Shown here in pieces: positions 45,065 through 59,073 of a stretch of 64,000 nucleotides of DNA. Position numbers and translations under genes: made by a program. Numbering within the stretch: position 1 is the stretch's first letter; each line of letters opens with the position of its first letter. This DNA is from Anoplopoma fimbria (lineage: Eukaryota > Chordata > Actinopteri > Perciformes > Anoplopomatidae), in NCBI RefSeq assembly GCF_027596085.1, contig NC_072464.1, positions 17,869,624-17,933,623 on the forward strand, in the 5' to 3' direction. The notes under the pieces were generated by a model, which worked only from the letters and a program-made list of their open reading frames with translations, was not told the origin of the DNA and did no database searches.

Positions 45065-48000
45065 AAGCCTTTCTAAGAATATTGTAGTTGTTTTATTTAC
45101 TGTTGAATTAAGAATGGCTTGAATATCCTTACCCACCAAATATCCTTACCCAGAATTGCAATTATGTAGAATTAATAACACGTTGCAGATCTTAATAAGT
45201 CTCCAATGTCTTCAGGGTGAGTTGGCACAAATGTCTTTATAATTATTCATCTCAGCAAAGTGACTTTACCTAAGGACTACCTCTCCCCAGCCTTTAAACT
45301 CTGGATCCTGTTAAAAAAAAATGTAGTTGTAATGTTGAACTTGGAAGTCAAGTGGGGAATGCAGTTCACAGAGATTCAAATGAGGGGCACGCAAAGTTGC
45401 ATTTCAATAAGATGTTACTAGGGGAGAGAACACTAGTTTAATGATAAACACACAGCGGTGGGAAAGGGGCACTTGTGGGTTTTGCTCCGGGGTTGCTTGG
45501 GGGGCTTTCCTTGATCAGGGATCATGCTCTCAGACTGGCTGATTTGGCAGCATGAGTCCTGAACCAAAGAATGGCAGAAAGCAACTCAATGACAAAGTCG
45601 GAATATCCAAAGATACTGATCATCGCTAATGAAGTGAGCCTGGAAAGCTAGTTTAGGCAGAAGCTGAAAAGTGGGTAAAGCTGTATATCAGCCTCATGAG
45701 TCAGCTGAGCTTGTGTCCTAAAAATGTCACTAAAAATCAGTCTGGTTAAAGCCCCTACATATAGAATCAGAAATGTGTTAACTTCTGTGACTCCTTCAAA
45801 CTACCCCTCTGAACCCATATATGGAGAAGAGGTGATGACTTTCTTAAAGTGAAATGACATGTATACATGTACGAATGGTGTTATTAGAACAATACAATGT
45901 TCGCTACCATTATTTTTTCTGTGCATAAATGATTTATTTCACAAGATAATGATGACCAAAATCAGCCCCGACACATAACCACAGCCTTTTTTTGACACTT
46001 ATAAACAGGCCGACATTCAGTACAGCAGTCATTCTGACTAACCTTGTTAAAAACACGAATTTTGTTTATCATGAGACAGTTAAACTTCGCGTTATCTTCT
46101 GGATCAAAGCATGTCTACAGCTCCGGTCGGTATGCATTATTAAACCAAGCCCATCACAATAAGATGCCTGGTAGCAATCAGTTCATCATAGCCATTAGCT
46201 GACCAGCTACTGGGACAAAACCTGTGGCCTGATTTAAAGAGCTGAATTTATAATGTGAGCAGAAATATAGCTTATACATACTGTGGCCTGTACAGTCTAA
46301 TTTGCCTTTCGCACATCAAATGATGGAATGGAAAAAAGTAGGCCTAATAGTGAATATAGTCAAGACCACGTTTCAAGTAAAAAGGAGAGAATGTTGTATT
46401 AATGTATACTAATCATGTTAAAGGAAGCAATCATATTTAATTATTTCCAACTTTCTTAATTAAATCTGAATTGTAAAAAGAGACAATGTTTCATTCTTTC
46501 GAGGTACTTGTTTGGCACTGTACCCATACCCCGTAGCTACTGGAGAACTAATAGTACAATTATTAATGTACTTCAAATGTATGCTAAGATCTTTTGTTAA
46601 TCAGAATATCCAAAAAGGACCCATTCCTCCTGACAGTCATTTTCATTAATCTCTGAGTAGACATGAGCACACATCGTCTGAAATTATGTTTGGGCTGTTC
46701 TGTAAAAATGTGATACAGGCAAAGACGCTTAACAGTGAGTTTGCAGGACGTGAATGTGCGAGAAACTCATAGCACATGATTAATATAAGTTGGATCCGCC
46801 ATGCATCATTTTCATAACCCAAATGCCCAGCACTTAATCATGAGCAGAGAAGCCAGGTGAACTTTTAATTAGGATTTGCGGAGTGATGTTTGATCTTTTA
46901 TTACCTTTGCCATGGAGGTAATGTGATGGCCTCTTTCTTTCTGTGCATATCAAACATTGGCTGTGAACATTGACGCACCCAAGAAGCAGACATTTTTGTA
47001 GTTAAATGACCTTAGCTTTTACCTGGTGCCACCAAGAAGCCAAACTAATGACTGTATCTTGATCTGTTGTTCATACACGTTCAATATTTGCACAGGACTG
47101 CTGCTATGACAAAACAACGTAGGACCTTGGTGGCTTGATATTCTCAGTTATGCACTGAGTTAAATGCAATCTTGCTAACTTTAATAATACAGAAACAGTC
47201 TTTGCTATGTCTGCAGAAAGTTATTAATAACTAAAACTGCACTGTAGTGTTCAAGTATTCCTTTTGGGTAATGAGCTCACTGTATTGGGGAAGAAACTGG
47301 AAGCACAATGACAAGTCATATTCTTTTTAGGGTAAGCCACTGGGAAAACAGCAGCTGCAACCTCCAAATCAGAAAGGGATATTCAAGATTTTTCATTATC
47401 TAACTGTCTTTAAATCTGTATGACTTATTATGACCGGATGGCTGCAGATTTCCATCAGAGGACAGGTGGAATTTGTGGAAAGTCCCAATAGAAGAGCCCT
47501 CAAAAACATAATTGGCTCTAAAACTCTCTGCCCAGCTGGGTGAGGAAATTGGTCAGGGGGTTTCTCTGATCTTTTACTAAGTAACTACAGTAGAAATGCT
47601 CTTGATTAATGTCCACTGGCACTTAATATGTCAGCATAAATGATGAGTCCTCTCTCCCTGCCTCTGGTTCTTTTAAAAGTGTTAGATAGCCAGGCTGTAA
47701 ACAGGTGAATGGCATTTGTCTCAATGTCACAATGCTGACTTAAATATCTGGTATTAGGGCTGGGTATTTGCTTTCATCATACTGGTTCCAATACATTTTC
47801 TCTGGTTTTGGAACCATTATCAAAACAATACTTTTTAATACAAACATTTTCTGAGAAATTCATTTTTTGGTTTTAAAGATTAGGTTCATTTTAACAATAT
47901 TATCTTAACCCCTAACTCTAAATACACTTAATGTTTGTTACCTTTCCGTATATTGAATCTATAGTTGGATCTGTAATTTGATTATATGAAATACAAATTA

Positions 48001-51000
48001 CATATAATCCTAGTGTAAAAACTGGCCTCTAAATCCATGCAGGGTCTGACTAGGAACATAAATCAGGCAGGGAAACGAACGTCAGCCTAGACCAATCCCC
48101 ACTCATTCACAAGAGAGCACCTACTGTAAACTGTGAGTATCCTGTTGGAATATATAATATCTATATCTGTGTACTGTTTACTTATGCTTTATTTTATTAC
48201 CACAAATAAACTGATGTAAAAACCTCCAACATTGCTAAAGACAGCCAAGTGTCAGTTTCAAAAGTTGATTGCACTTCCACAATCAAGCCTCGAGCAATAA
48301 ATGTATTTACGTTTTGAGCACTCTTGGAATGTTTTTTTTTAGGCAGCGCTCGGCATCTCTCCAGAGCTCTGATTGGACGTGTGTTTATCCCAAGTTCTGT
48401 AATATCTGTGTAACTAGAGGAACTGCATAGCATTCTTAAGTGTTGAAGCCATTTATTTATTTTAAAAATATTATCACGTGCTAAAGTGGCTCTGCTAGCA
48501 TGCATTTTCACCAGGTGCAGAAGCTATGCTGGTATCATTTTCACCTTGTGAGTCTATGTGTGAGTATTTATATTTCTGTCTGTCTGTGTTCAGAATTCGT
48601 CACAACTCTTAAAGATGCAGACACAAAAGTTTACAGCTGGATACATTTGAAGTTGTAGGAGAGTAGGCCACAATTCCATGAGGCTGTATAGGAATCAGTA
48701 GATGGATATTATTCAGAGTAGCCTACAGTGCGTACAGAGCTTTATCTGTCTTTTGGAATCCAACAGTGAAAAGGATCCCAACAGCTTCTTCTGTAGTGTT
48801 TCTCTGTATATTCCCTTGTGTTTCAATGATCTGTGCAGAGAACAGCGGGACAGCAGAACTGTCATGAGTGCCTCAGCAAGTCTCAGCTGCATTGGCGTAT
48901 TCCCCCTGTTCCTTCACCATGTACCACGTCAAAGGGCTGTGTGATAAGTGAATGTTGCTGCTGGCAGTATCATGGCTGTAGACATATTTATGTTCACACA
49001 GCTGAGATTGGATACTTCAAGCATGTAGTTTCAGTGACTGTGCTTCGCTGAGACCAAGATTCAAGAAGTGCATAGAATGTTCACATCTGACAGATTAAAC
49101 CACCCTTCAGGACGTGTCAGGTCACATTTACATAACAGGCGTAGCCACAGCTGTAACAGTCACTTCAAATGCATACACAACATAACAAGATACCATTCAA
49201 CAGCATCACATACTGCAGCCTCCAAAAGGACTGTAAAAGTGAATCGACACCTAACCGAGACATTACCAACAAAATCTGAATGCAAAATACTTCATAAAAG
49301 TGGAATTTACCTCCAGGACTGTTTTATTACAGGTGTACATAATATTCTGGTTGCATGGTAGGGAATATTCAATTCATACTCAGAGCGGAGAATGCCTGGT
49401 CTCAATTTCTGCCTTGAGTTATGAGCTACAAAATTCAAGCCGCACAGCTGCTTTCAGGGGGAGCTGCACCAGGCTTAATGTTGTTTAAAATCCATGCATC
49501 ACGCCCACGCATCTCCTTGATGCGTGCACACGCTTACATAACTGCCTTTCTTGCTTTGCGTGTACTGAAGAATGAAGAAGACAATGCCGAGGTCTCAGAC
49601 AACAGATCAATCAAGAGCTCAATACACATTGCATCACGGTGTGACAGCTGAAGGATGATGTGGGAGAGTGAGGGTTGCATTTATCAAACAAGCCTTGATT
49701 ATAGTTTACATAATACTGGTTTTTCTTTTTTTTTTTTAGCTTTGAACTCCTGGTGTCTGAGTCACTAGTTCTGTCAGGAACATGTGAACCTTAAGGGAAA
49801 TTGTCTTTATACCTACCGCCATAACACTAAAGGTTTGTCTACACGGGGGCGTTTCAGCCTCATTTTTCATTTGTCCCTCTCAAATCTGACAGAACAGACA
49901 CGGGTCTATTTTGACCACGACAGCCATCCACGCAAGCTGTAATTAACGTGTCGGTAGCTGCAACCTGAAACATGTTATTTTAAGTTAAAAGTCTATTTTC
50001 TTACATTTTCTGCGCTACTACCGTGATTATGAGTGCTGCCAAAACACTCCTGACCCACACCAAGCGCTGTGCTTGAATGCATCCACTGACTCAGGATTTG
50101 AGCTGCTGTGCTGCTATTCTGCTGACATGCTGATTTTACTCTGCAGCCTGTGTAGGTCAGTTGGTCAATATAGACATCTCACTCAGGACAAATATTGTGG
50201 ATCGAGCGACTGAACAGAGCAACAGATCAGCCAAGAAAAACAGAATTATTCATGCGATTCACACATCTATTTGACTTTGGCTTATTTGCACACTACAGCC
50301 CTCTAGGAGAGTCCTTCAAGCTATCTGAGGGATCTGAGGATGGTTCAGAATTCCCAAACTACTTTAGGAGTTTTCTGTCCTTAAGTCTCCCAGAGGAATG
50401 GAGTTGGAGGTGTCTGCACATTTCTAATGGACTCAGTGATAACAAGTGATACTATGGCTGCATAGTGGCCGATGGCTTTGTTTGGATCCCTGATAAAGAC
50501 AGGCCGCAGACTGTGGGTGTATTTTGAATCGGAGCTGATCTTGTGGTTATCAATGTCCAGCAGCATACAGCAGCCTTACACATTATATTGAGAGATTTTT
50601 AAATTCTACATTTCAAAAGTGTACTGTATTATTTCTACTGGTGCAAAATATAAACGGATATATAAAGAAAAGTCTTCAAGAACTGGGATGTGGTTTATTC
50701 TATTGTCACATCATTTGATTGAGCAGAAACACCGATACTGGTAAATGTTTTTTTTCTTCTTATTTGACCTCCCACAAATGACCATTAAATGAGCGAGCAT
50801 CTGATTAATAACTGAGGGACAAAGGGAACTCAAATGACAGATGGAGGATAAGTGAAGTATTTAGCCTCTGCAGGTTACACTCTGCAGGCCACCTGACTCG
50901 GTTAATCACTTCTTCTGCCAGAGAAACCCACTTGGTCCGAGGTCCACATTGAATTGGTCCTGAACACAGCTCCAGAACCATTTTGTGGTTGATATAGGGA

Positions 51001-54000
51001 AAACACTAATGTATCTGGTTAAAGACTGCACGATAAAATGACTGAGGAAGACGCTTACAGGGAAAGCAGTGTTCCAGTGACAGTGAGGCAGATTGCTAGT
51101 TGGGATGGGAAGATCAGAACTGATGTTTTAATACATCTGATCCTGAATCTAACAGACATTTTGTAAGTGTTGTCAAAAGCTGAATGCAGCACCTTTTCTA
51201 GAAAAGCATTTAAACAAACATATTTTGCCCAGTTAACAATATGGATAACCAAATAGTTGTCTTTGATAGTTAAATGGGGTTTGTGAGGAGTATGGTTGAA
51301 ATTCATAGTTTTCATTTTGTTATGGTGAAAGTGCATTTTAGTTACCTTCCAGTTTTAGTTTAGATGTAACTATGTAATAGACGCAACATCTATGCTGATG
51401 TGGATCATCTCAAGCACCATTTCTGTTGTTGAGGTATGAGCACTTATATTGTTCTGGTGGATAAAAGCAGCACTTTGAGAATTGCTGCTCTTTTCTGAGA
51501 GCAGCTCAAGAAAAACCTCTGTGGCGTGTCAGCTCTCGGTGTTCAAATGAAATTTCATGTTCAACCATGAATGCTACCTTGTCACAGCTCTCCTCAAACA
51601 CTTATGAGGAGTGTTTCTCCTTGCAGTCCCTTTATTCCCCTGTACTTTATTCAGGTATTTCCAAACCTATCATTGCAGTTCTCTATTGAAACAAACTCAC
51701 CTGCCTGTTATTTTAAGTGTTAAAGTCTTTGCTAAAGTTTTATGTCAAACTATCCTCTGGTGTAAATAAATACATAAGTAGTTTATATTTATTATTTTGG
51801 TCGTGTTCAGTAGATAAAATACCATTGGACAGAAAAGGCCTTACAACAGCTCCCAGAAAATCGCTGCTGGAAACTTTGATTATAATTTTTTCTAAAAGAT
51901 ATTATAAAAATAAGCAGTAGATATATCAAATGAACCGTGCTGCATTATCCCTGTCTTTTATCCCATGGCCCTCGCCACCTGCATTATCACAACACTTCGG
52001 TCTTTCCCCAGGTTGCTACCTGTAGATATGGCCATTAGCTCTGCTCCTGTGTTTACGGGAGAGAAATCCCAGGTCAGCGGAAGACGATGAGACAGAGGAG
52101 TGAATGACATCCTATCCAATTACTTGTCACCTCTACACAGGCTGGTGCAGGGACTTGAGGAGACCACATGAGGCAAGCAATTACACGGAAAAAGATTCTG
52201 ATCTCCGCAGAGGTATAGCACACCTCTGCCTGGTCCCCGCTGTATTCTTCGTGTCTTAAAGTGATACTGACTAAAGTACTGTGGCATTCATAAATGTAAC
52301 CAAGTTGATTCTCAGAGAAACCTCCGTAGGGATTTTCCAGCCTAAAATCAAAGTTGGATCTATGTATATAAGCGAGATCTTAGAAGAAATACAATAACTG
52401 GTTTAGTAGATTAAATACCAGGTCTCCCAAGACCAGCTCATGGAAAAGGTCCAACATTGATTTCAGCCGGAGAAGAAGTCCTGTCTAGGTTTGACCAAGA
52501 GCCTTTTTTCAGCGAGACAGCAGAACATGATATGACAATCACGATTAGTTAAAAACGAAACACCACTGGAATGGAATTTATTGTCGAACATGAGTATAAA
52601 AAACTAGTCCCCTGCCCTGCAGTGCTGACATGACAGCATACATAATTGAAAATCATTTTTCAACATGTTACAGTGTAAGAGATTATATATTTTCAGTTGA
52701 TAACAGGGAAAGCTGCAGGAACGATCAGACACGTGTTTAACACGTTCTCAGTTTAACTACATATTCTAAGCAAGTAATATCAGTAGTGAAGCTATGTCTA
52801 CTGTGTCACCATGCCCCCTGATATCAGCAATTACATTTGAAAGTAAGGTGTTAACATAGTTTTATTTTTTAGCAGATCTGACTGGCAGATTTACAAAAAT
52901 CACATTACATTTCCGCTCAAACCTAGAAACTTCACCAAACTTCAGTCACTAGGTTTTGCCTTGGCTTAACAGAAAGGAGCCTGTGTTTGCAGCAGCACCC
53001 AGCCCACTGCTGTGGGATACCGATTGGCCCAAATGGGGATTACATCACTCAATGTGGACAACATATGTTAGTGTTGTCTTGTTTATACTGCTCACCATTC
53101 ATTTAGCGATTAAGCATTCAAGTACTGTAGGTCTGGCACTGGTGCTGAAGGGCTGAATACTAAATTCTACCAAAAGCCGTTTGGGGCCATGTGTATAGTA
53201 TCGCAGCCCCAAGGTAGTTTATTCATTAGTGTGGGATATTAAAGTGCATTGGATGCTTTTCCTCGGGATAATGCAAGTTGCAGTAAGTATCTCATTGTCA
53301 AGCCAAAACACAAATATTATAATGCATTCACTTATTGAGAATTTATGGTAATGTATGATTAATATTCAAGCAGGAAGGTCAAACTTCTCACAGTAGCTAA
53401 TTTTTTTTTTTTATCATCACACATATTTCATTTTTAGCTGCAGGTGACGAGTGAGCTTTTGTCACTTCATTTGCTGGTTTGTCCCCCCGGCAAAGATTTA
53501 TTTGACTTATTTTCTCACATTTCGCAAATTTTCTTTTTGCTCCATAAACACTTGGTTAAAATAATCTGATTCAGGGCTTTTAGAGATGGATTGACTGCCT
53601 GATGATAATCTGATGAATTTCTGCATATATGCATGTTGTAAGTGAGGATGCACCCCACTGCTCATAAATTACAAGTGATGGAAGTATGGCATGGGGGACG
53701 ACTCTGTGCATAATGAGGTGCAGTGGCACAGGTATCATTTAATTAAAAAGTGTTCTGACAAAGGATGCATGTATCCAAACAGTCAAACTAAACTTGAGCA
53801 AAGAATTTGAAGATAGATGGTGAATTAACTCAGCAGATGTTTGTAAGGAAAATGCACAAACAACTGCAGCGTAGAGACAAAATCTGTATGTGCTCTCTGT
53901 ATGTGTCACTTCAGCAAGTCAGCAAATTAATAGAATGACATGGAATCAAAAGTGAGGTTTGGTGCTCTTCATATAGCATTATTGATTGTTGTTAATAGAG

Positions 54001-57000
54001 AAGTCTCTTTTACAAGCCAAATAAAGTGTTTGGGATAGTGCAGTGGATACGAGTACAAACGGATCAATATGATCAATAAATGCTCAGAAAAGATTGCCGT
54101 CTCTCTTTTTGTGACACATCGAAGCAGAATGCATGACCTACAGAAGCATCTTTTGGGGCGCGTAAAATCCAGTTTCTGTAAAAAGTTTAAAGCACCAAAA
54201 CAGCACATTGAACATTAACAGCCTCAAAATGGCCGGCATGAAGTTGGAAGCGCCAATAAATCTTTTAGGACTTTACTGACCTGACTCCATGATGCTTTTA
54301 CCAAATGTAATTAAAGAGAGAGGAGAAGCAAAAGATTGAACAGTGGTGAGAGCAGTTCTCTGTTGACGGAACGCCGCTGTTTAAGAGACAGTTTACTGCT
54401 TCGCTGTTTGCTTCTTCTTTGTCTCCATCAGTCTGGTTTCGGGCCACAGTGGAGATTGCTTTTGTTGTGTTACTTGTTTGTTGTCGTAGAGCTACACTAT
54501 CATTTGTCCAACTTAAGCGGTTCAACTGAACAATGATGCAAAAGAGAAGACATCTTCTGTCACACAGAGTTTAATTCCTGTCTTTTCTTGTATCGTATGA
54601 GTCGGCACAGCCTCTTGCACGGTTAATTTCTTTCTTATATCCGGACGTAAATGGAATAGTAAATATAGCAGGGGCCCCCGGAGGTACTGGAGCCCCCCGG
54701 GGGTAGTAAGCAGGGCGACTAAGTGCGTCAGGAATGAAGGAGCTGTGGGTGACTGGTTCCTCCTGAGGGGGCTGACAGATGCTGATGCTGACAGATCGAG
54801 AGAGTGATTATTCAGAGCTTAGGAGATAGTGCTTGTGTTAGCTGGCTCCCCTGGCAGCGGAATCTCTCCCAATCACACCTCCATAAATCACGCACACACA
54901 TCCTGGCACAGCGTGAAAACAGCAACATTGAGCAAAGGTAGTCCAATGCTGATGAAAGAGTGGTTGTCATGAAAGAGGGCCATCAGTGACCACAAGAGCA
55001 GCACACTCAGCCGCTCGGCGTCGACACGACACTGAAGGTATTTAAGTTCGTCCGCGAATTGCTGCTCATATCTTTTATTTTTGGAGGGCTTTTCATGTCT
55101 ATTTAAGGGTGTGTCTTGTCAGCTTTGACTGAATTGAGAACGTCACTTTGAGGATGTCACAGTGTGGATGACACAGTGTGGAGCTGGAATGTGGGAAGTT
55201 GGGGTACAACTTTTTGAAGTTAAATTCAACTGATATCTACTGTCTTATGTGTCGAATTAAAAATGTTTTCATATATGCAGATGTTTTCACGGCATTGAGT
55301 GATCTTGGGTAGCCTCTTCTCTCTTCTGACAGAAACAACATGTCCCTCCCGTTCAAAGCGCATCTAGTGTCTTTGAGGTTGTAAACAAATAGCCTGGCAC
55401 ACATCATCTGAAGCTGGGGCTGGGGCTCAAACTATCAATTCAAACTGAAGCAAAACCACGTTAGCTCAGTTTAAATCAACATGAGCCGTCATACATATGC
55501 ATTTCAAACATATGACATATGCACGGTAGTCATTGGCAAATACTGCAGAGGAAATCTGAACAATTGTGCTGTTTAAAAAGGTACACTTATTGGTGGAGTT
55601 CCACTTTTGGCAATGCAGGAATATAAAAAAAGTTAAATAGTTGTTTCAATAAAAAAAAAAAAATGTCTCCATTTTAGGCATGCACCTCTGGTTCTATTTT
55701 CAGCTGTTTTTGTTTGGCCTCATGTTGTATGCAGCTCATTTTCAATGCGGCCTGTATAAAATAGCCACAAATGGCTTTTTGCTTAAGAGGGCTATTGTAA
55801 CCAAATAGTTTTTGCCTTCCAAGTGCCTATAATTTGATCTCTTAATAGAGCACTATTCCCATAAAGCAAAGAGTTTTTTTCTCATAGGCTATCAGTCGGG
55901 CTGCGCCTTTATTGACTGCTGCATTCAAGTGTCTCCATTGAATTTGTTATGGCTTTCTCTACAATATTATGTGTTGTTGTCCTCCATATTAATACCGGTG
56001 ATAGCCAAAGTCATGACATTGTTAAAAAGGCAAATAATATAATTGTTCAAAGCAACACTGACAACTACAATTCTGAATGGGTCAATACACGTCACATGTA
56101 GGTTTTTACACCCTGCAAGTCTGTATCAGCCATGTTTCTCTACCTCATGAAATGAAAATGCACATTTACTCCTACAATCCAGGCCAGAGATGATTAGGCA
56201 GATACTTTTATAATGTGTTCAAGTCACAGCGTCCACCCCCACATTAAAGTGATTAAATCATTAGACTTCCCACACTAACAATAATAGGAAAAGGAGGTAG
56301 GACTGAAAATACAAAAAGTACATACCATTTTTAAACAGATATCTACATAATAGTGTGTCCTTGTCTTTTCTGCTTATGCTAAACATGTATGTCTTGGATA
56401 TCGTAATAGTATTAATCCGTTTCCACCACATACAACATTTTATTCTTCTGCCATTAATGTGTTTAGCACTGTGTCAGGCAAAGATGGCTATGTTCTCATA
56501 ACTGCATTTCTTTATCTGCATGTGATACATACTGACATCAAGCTAACGGATCATCAATATTCTTTCTGGTGTTCAAATATATCTTTGTAAATTAATAATA
56601 ATAGTAATAATGACTTTGCTTTCTTATCCTTTGAGCTGTGTAAAACAAAAAGATCATATGAACATAATGATGTTGGTTACACTGCTAGCCCCCATTAACA
56701 TTGCAAAGCCAAGACGAATAAACTCAATGATGTGCTTCGATGAACTATGAAACAGTTCAGCAGATTGAAATGTTGCTCCCTTGAGCAAAAAAGCAGCAGC
56801 TTCAATGCTGTGTTGTCGAGTCAATGATTGGCCAGGGAACAAAGCGTTAACAGAAGATTTCAGTGGCACGAAAGGGCATAAAACAGTCTCAGTGAGGTGT
56901 CATTCGAAAGCAATTTAGGATGCAGGAGGCTCTCATTATTACATCGATTTAATTCCAATTAGAAGAAATGAATCAAATCATCCCTTTCATAGCATGTGGC

Positions 57001-59073
57001 AAAATGACTGGATGACAAGTAAATGTGACTGACATAGATAACCAAATCATATCAGCAAATTCATTTAATTTATTTCTTTTTCTGATTTACGTCTACTTCT
57101 TTTGAAAATGAGGACAAAAGGTCAAAAAATGAATTTAATAGGGCACAAATTAGTTTTTGGATTGGGATTTATGAATGACAATTATATATATATAAAATTG
57201 CAATTTAATTAGCCTCTTCAATCACATTAATCTACACATTCTGCAGATGTTAACACAACGGGGATCACTATATTAAAGCATTTTCTGGTCTGATTTTTGA
57301 GGGCAAATTGAAATCAAGAAGTCTTTTTGCGAGACGTAAGTGAACTGAGCAATGTGTGTGTGTATTTGAGAGCAATGAGACAATCTTACTATATTTACAA
57401 TACATCCATGCATTATCTGCACTCAGGGAAACGCCACGCAGTCAGCCCAACATTCTAGCACAGGAGCTTCTTGCTGTGAGGAGATGGTGTTAACCACTGC
57501 GACATATTCAAAATGTTTTTCCCCCTATGAATAAATAAAACAGTCAGCTTTCTTTTTTTTTTAAATGCGTGTGTGTTAAATCAAAAATCTATCTTTTCCC
57601 TGGATACTTTTATGAGTTTCATACCCTCACTATCTGTAAACCTGGCTTTGAAAAGTCTATAGTTCCCTTCCTCACAGAATAAGCGGTGTGTGGTCAGCCT
57701 TGAATCCATATAAGTATTGCATTTGAAGCCACAATTTGACGCTGACAAAAGTTTTTACAGCAGGAAAAAGGGTATCAGCAATTTTGTTCCCTCTCTGACC
57801 ACAGACATACTTTTACTTCCCGCTATTTGTCAGTGTTGGAGAAAGCAGTGGGCTTTGTCACATTCACTTTGATGTTTCCAAGAAGTGACTGCCGAGTGTT
57901 TCACACTGAAGAAATCAACCACAGCATCACTCAGAAATGATGGTGAAAGCTGAAAATGAAGTTGCCATTTCCTTTTATAACTTAACTGTGTGAAATGTAT
58001 TTGAACTGAGCTCGCTCATGAGGAGTTGGAGTAGGATTTTGCACCTTTGTGAGCATAGCTTAACTTGGCTGCTTTTAGTTGTCTGAGCTTCAAATGTGAC
58101 GGATAATTTTCACATAATTTTTTTCTACAATATCTAGGCTTCAGAGTTTATTATATCAAATGTAACCAGAGCTGAGATTACAGACATATTTCAGGACACT
58201 TCATTCTTTTATGAGGAATGTGTGTTTGAAGCAGTTGTTGAGAAAAATGGATAAGCCTCACCACCACACTGTTTTGAATCTTTTTTTGTTTCTATGAACA
58301 CTGAGAATTACTCAATAAAGGCAGTTAAATGTGATTATAAGTTTGTTCTCTTTTGCAGACAATTATTTTACTGCTGAAAGTTATTTTAAGACAGGTTCTG
58401 ATTGTAGTCCTAAATTAAAGCAATGGTTATTGCACACTAAGATACAACTCAAATCCTCAGTGTGCTTTGAGCAAACAGTCAGACCACAGCAAAATACTGT
58501 CGTGTCTTAAAAGGTTTGGGTTGCTTTGAATGAAAATCAATAGTCTTTTTCAAAAGATCTATAAAAACCTGTGCAATGCCTAATCTTTGTAGAAGAGATG
58601 TTTTCACGTTGAAACAGTAGCTGTATTGCTATGAAATGAATACAAATAATAGTAAACACAAGATTTTAAGAGATCACAAAATGTTGCAGATTAGGAAAGG
58701 AAAAGCACATTTCTATTTTCCAATAATCTGACCAAAGAGCACCTGTGGTTCCACATATGGCCATGTGTTGCGTAGCCTAAGATACCGATCAGTTTGGGAT
58801 CAAAAATCTGAATGAATCTAGTCCTTTGTGACCGAGAAACTAATCTTTACATTTTTTTAACTGATGTCTGCCAGTGGTTTGATGACTTTTTTTTCTTAAC
58901 TTTTGTTCCTTCCTTCCTCAGTTCATGAATAAACCAATCATGGAGGTTAAGTGAATGGCATTGAATGGTGCCTGATTGCAAGCTGCCAAATAGCAGCAAT
59001 TTAAATCATTTCTTCCTAAAGCTCCAGGTTTTAATGAAAATGCCATCTCCATGTGTCTTTTTCTTGGTTGCAG
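45065..59073 (+). other. thsd7b: thsd7b intron 1, 3' part
   Basis: No exon recognised before the acceptor at 59073. Points of interest are a possible transposon relic at about 47754, an inverted CATGATTAA pair at 46775-46842, a GC-rich hairpin at 54675-54703 with paired TGACAG motifs just downstream, and a T run at 53400-53412. Confidence 0.6.
47754..47960. mobile_element. possible DNA transposon relic starting TTAGGGCTGGGTAT
   Basis: TTAGGGCTGGGTATTTG and, a little downstream, CTGGTTCCAATACATTTTCT and CAAAACAATACTTTT resemble the start of non-autonomous hAT-type repeats frequent in fish. The far end and any target duplication were not found. Confidence 0.35.

Noticed and set aside
45857..45870. 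Perfect palindrome ACATGTATACATGT
   Set aside because: A 14-bp AT-rich palindrome is expected by chance in DNA of this size and has no associated structure.
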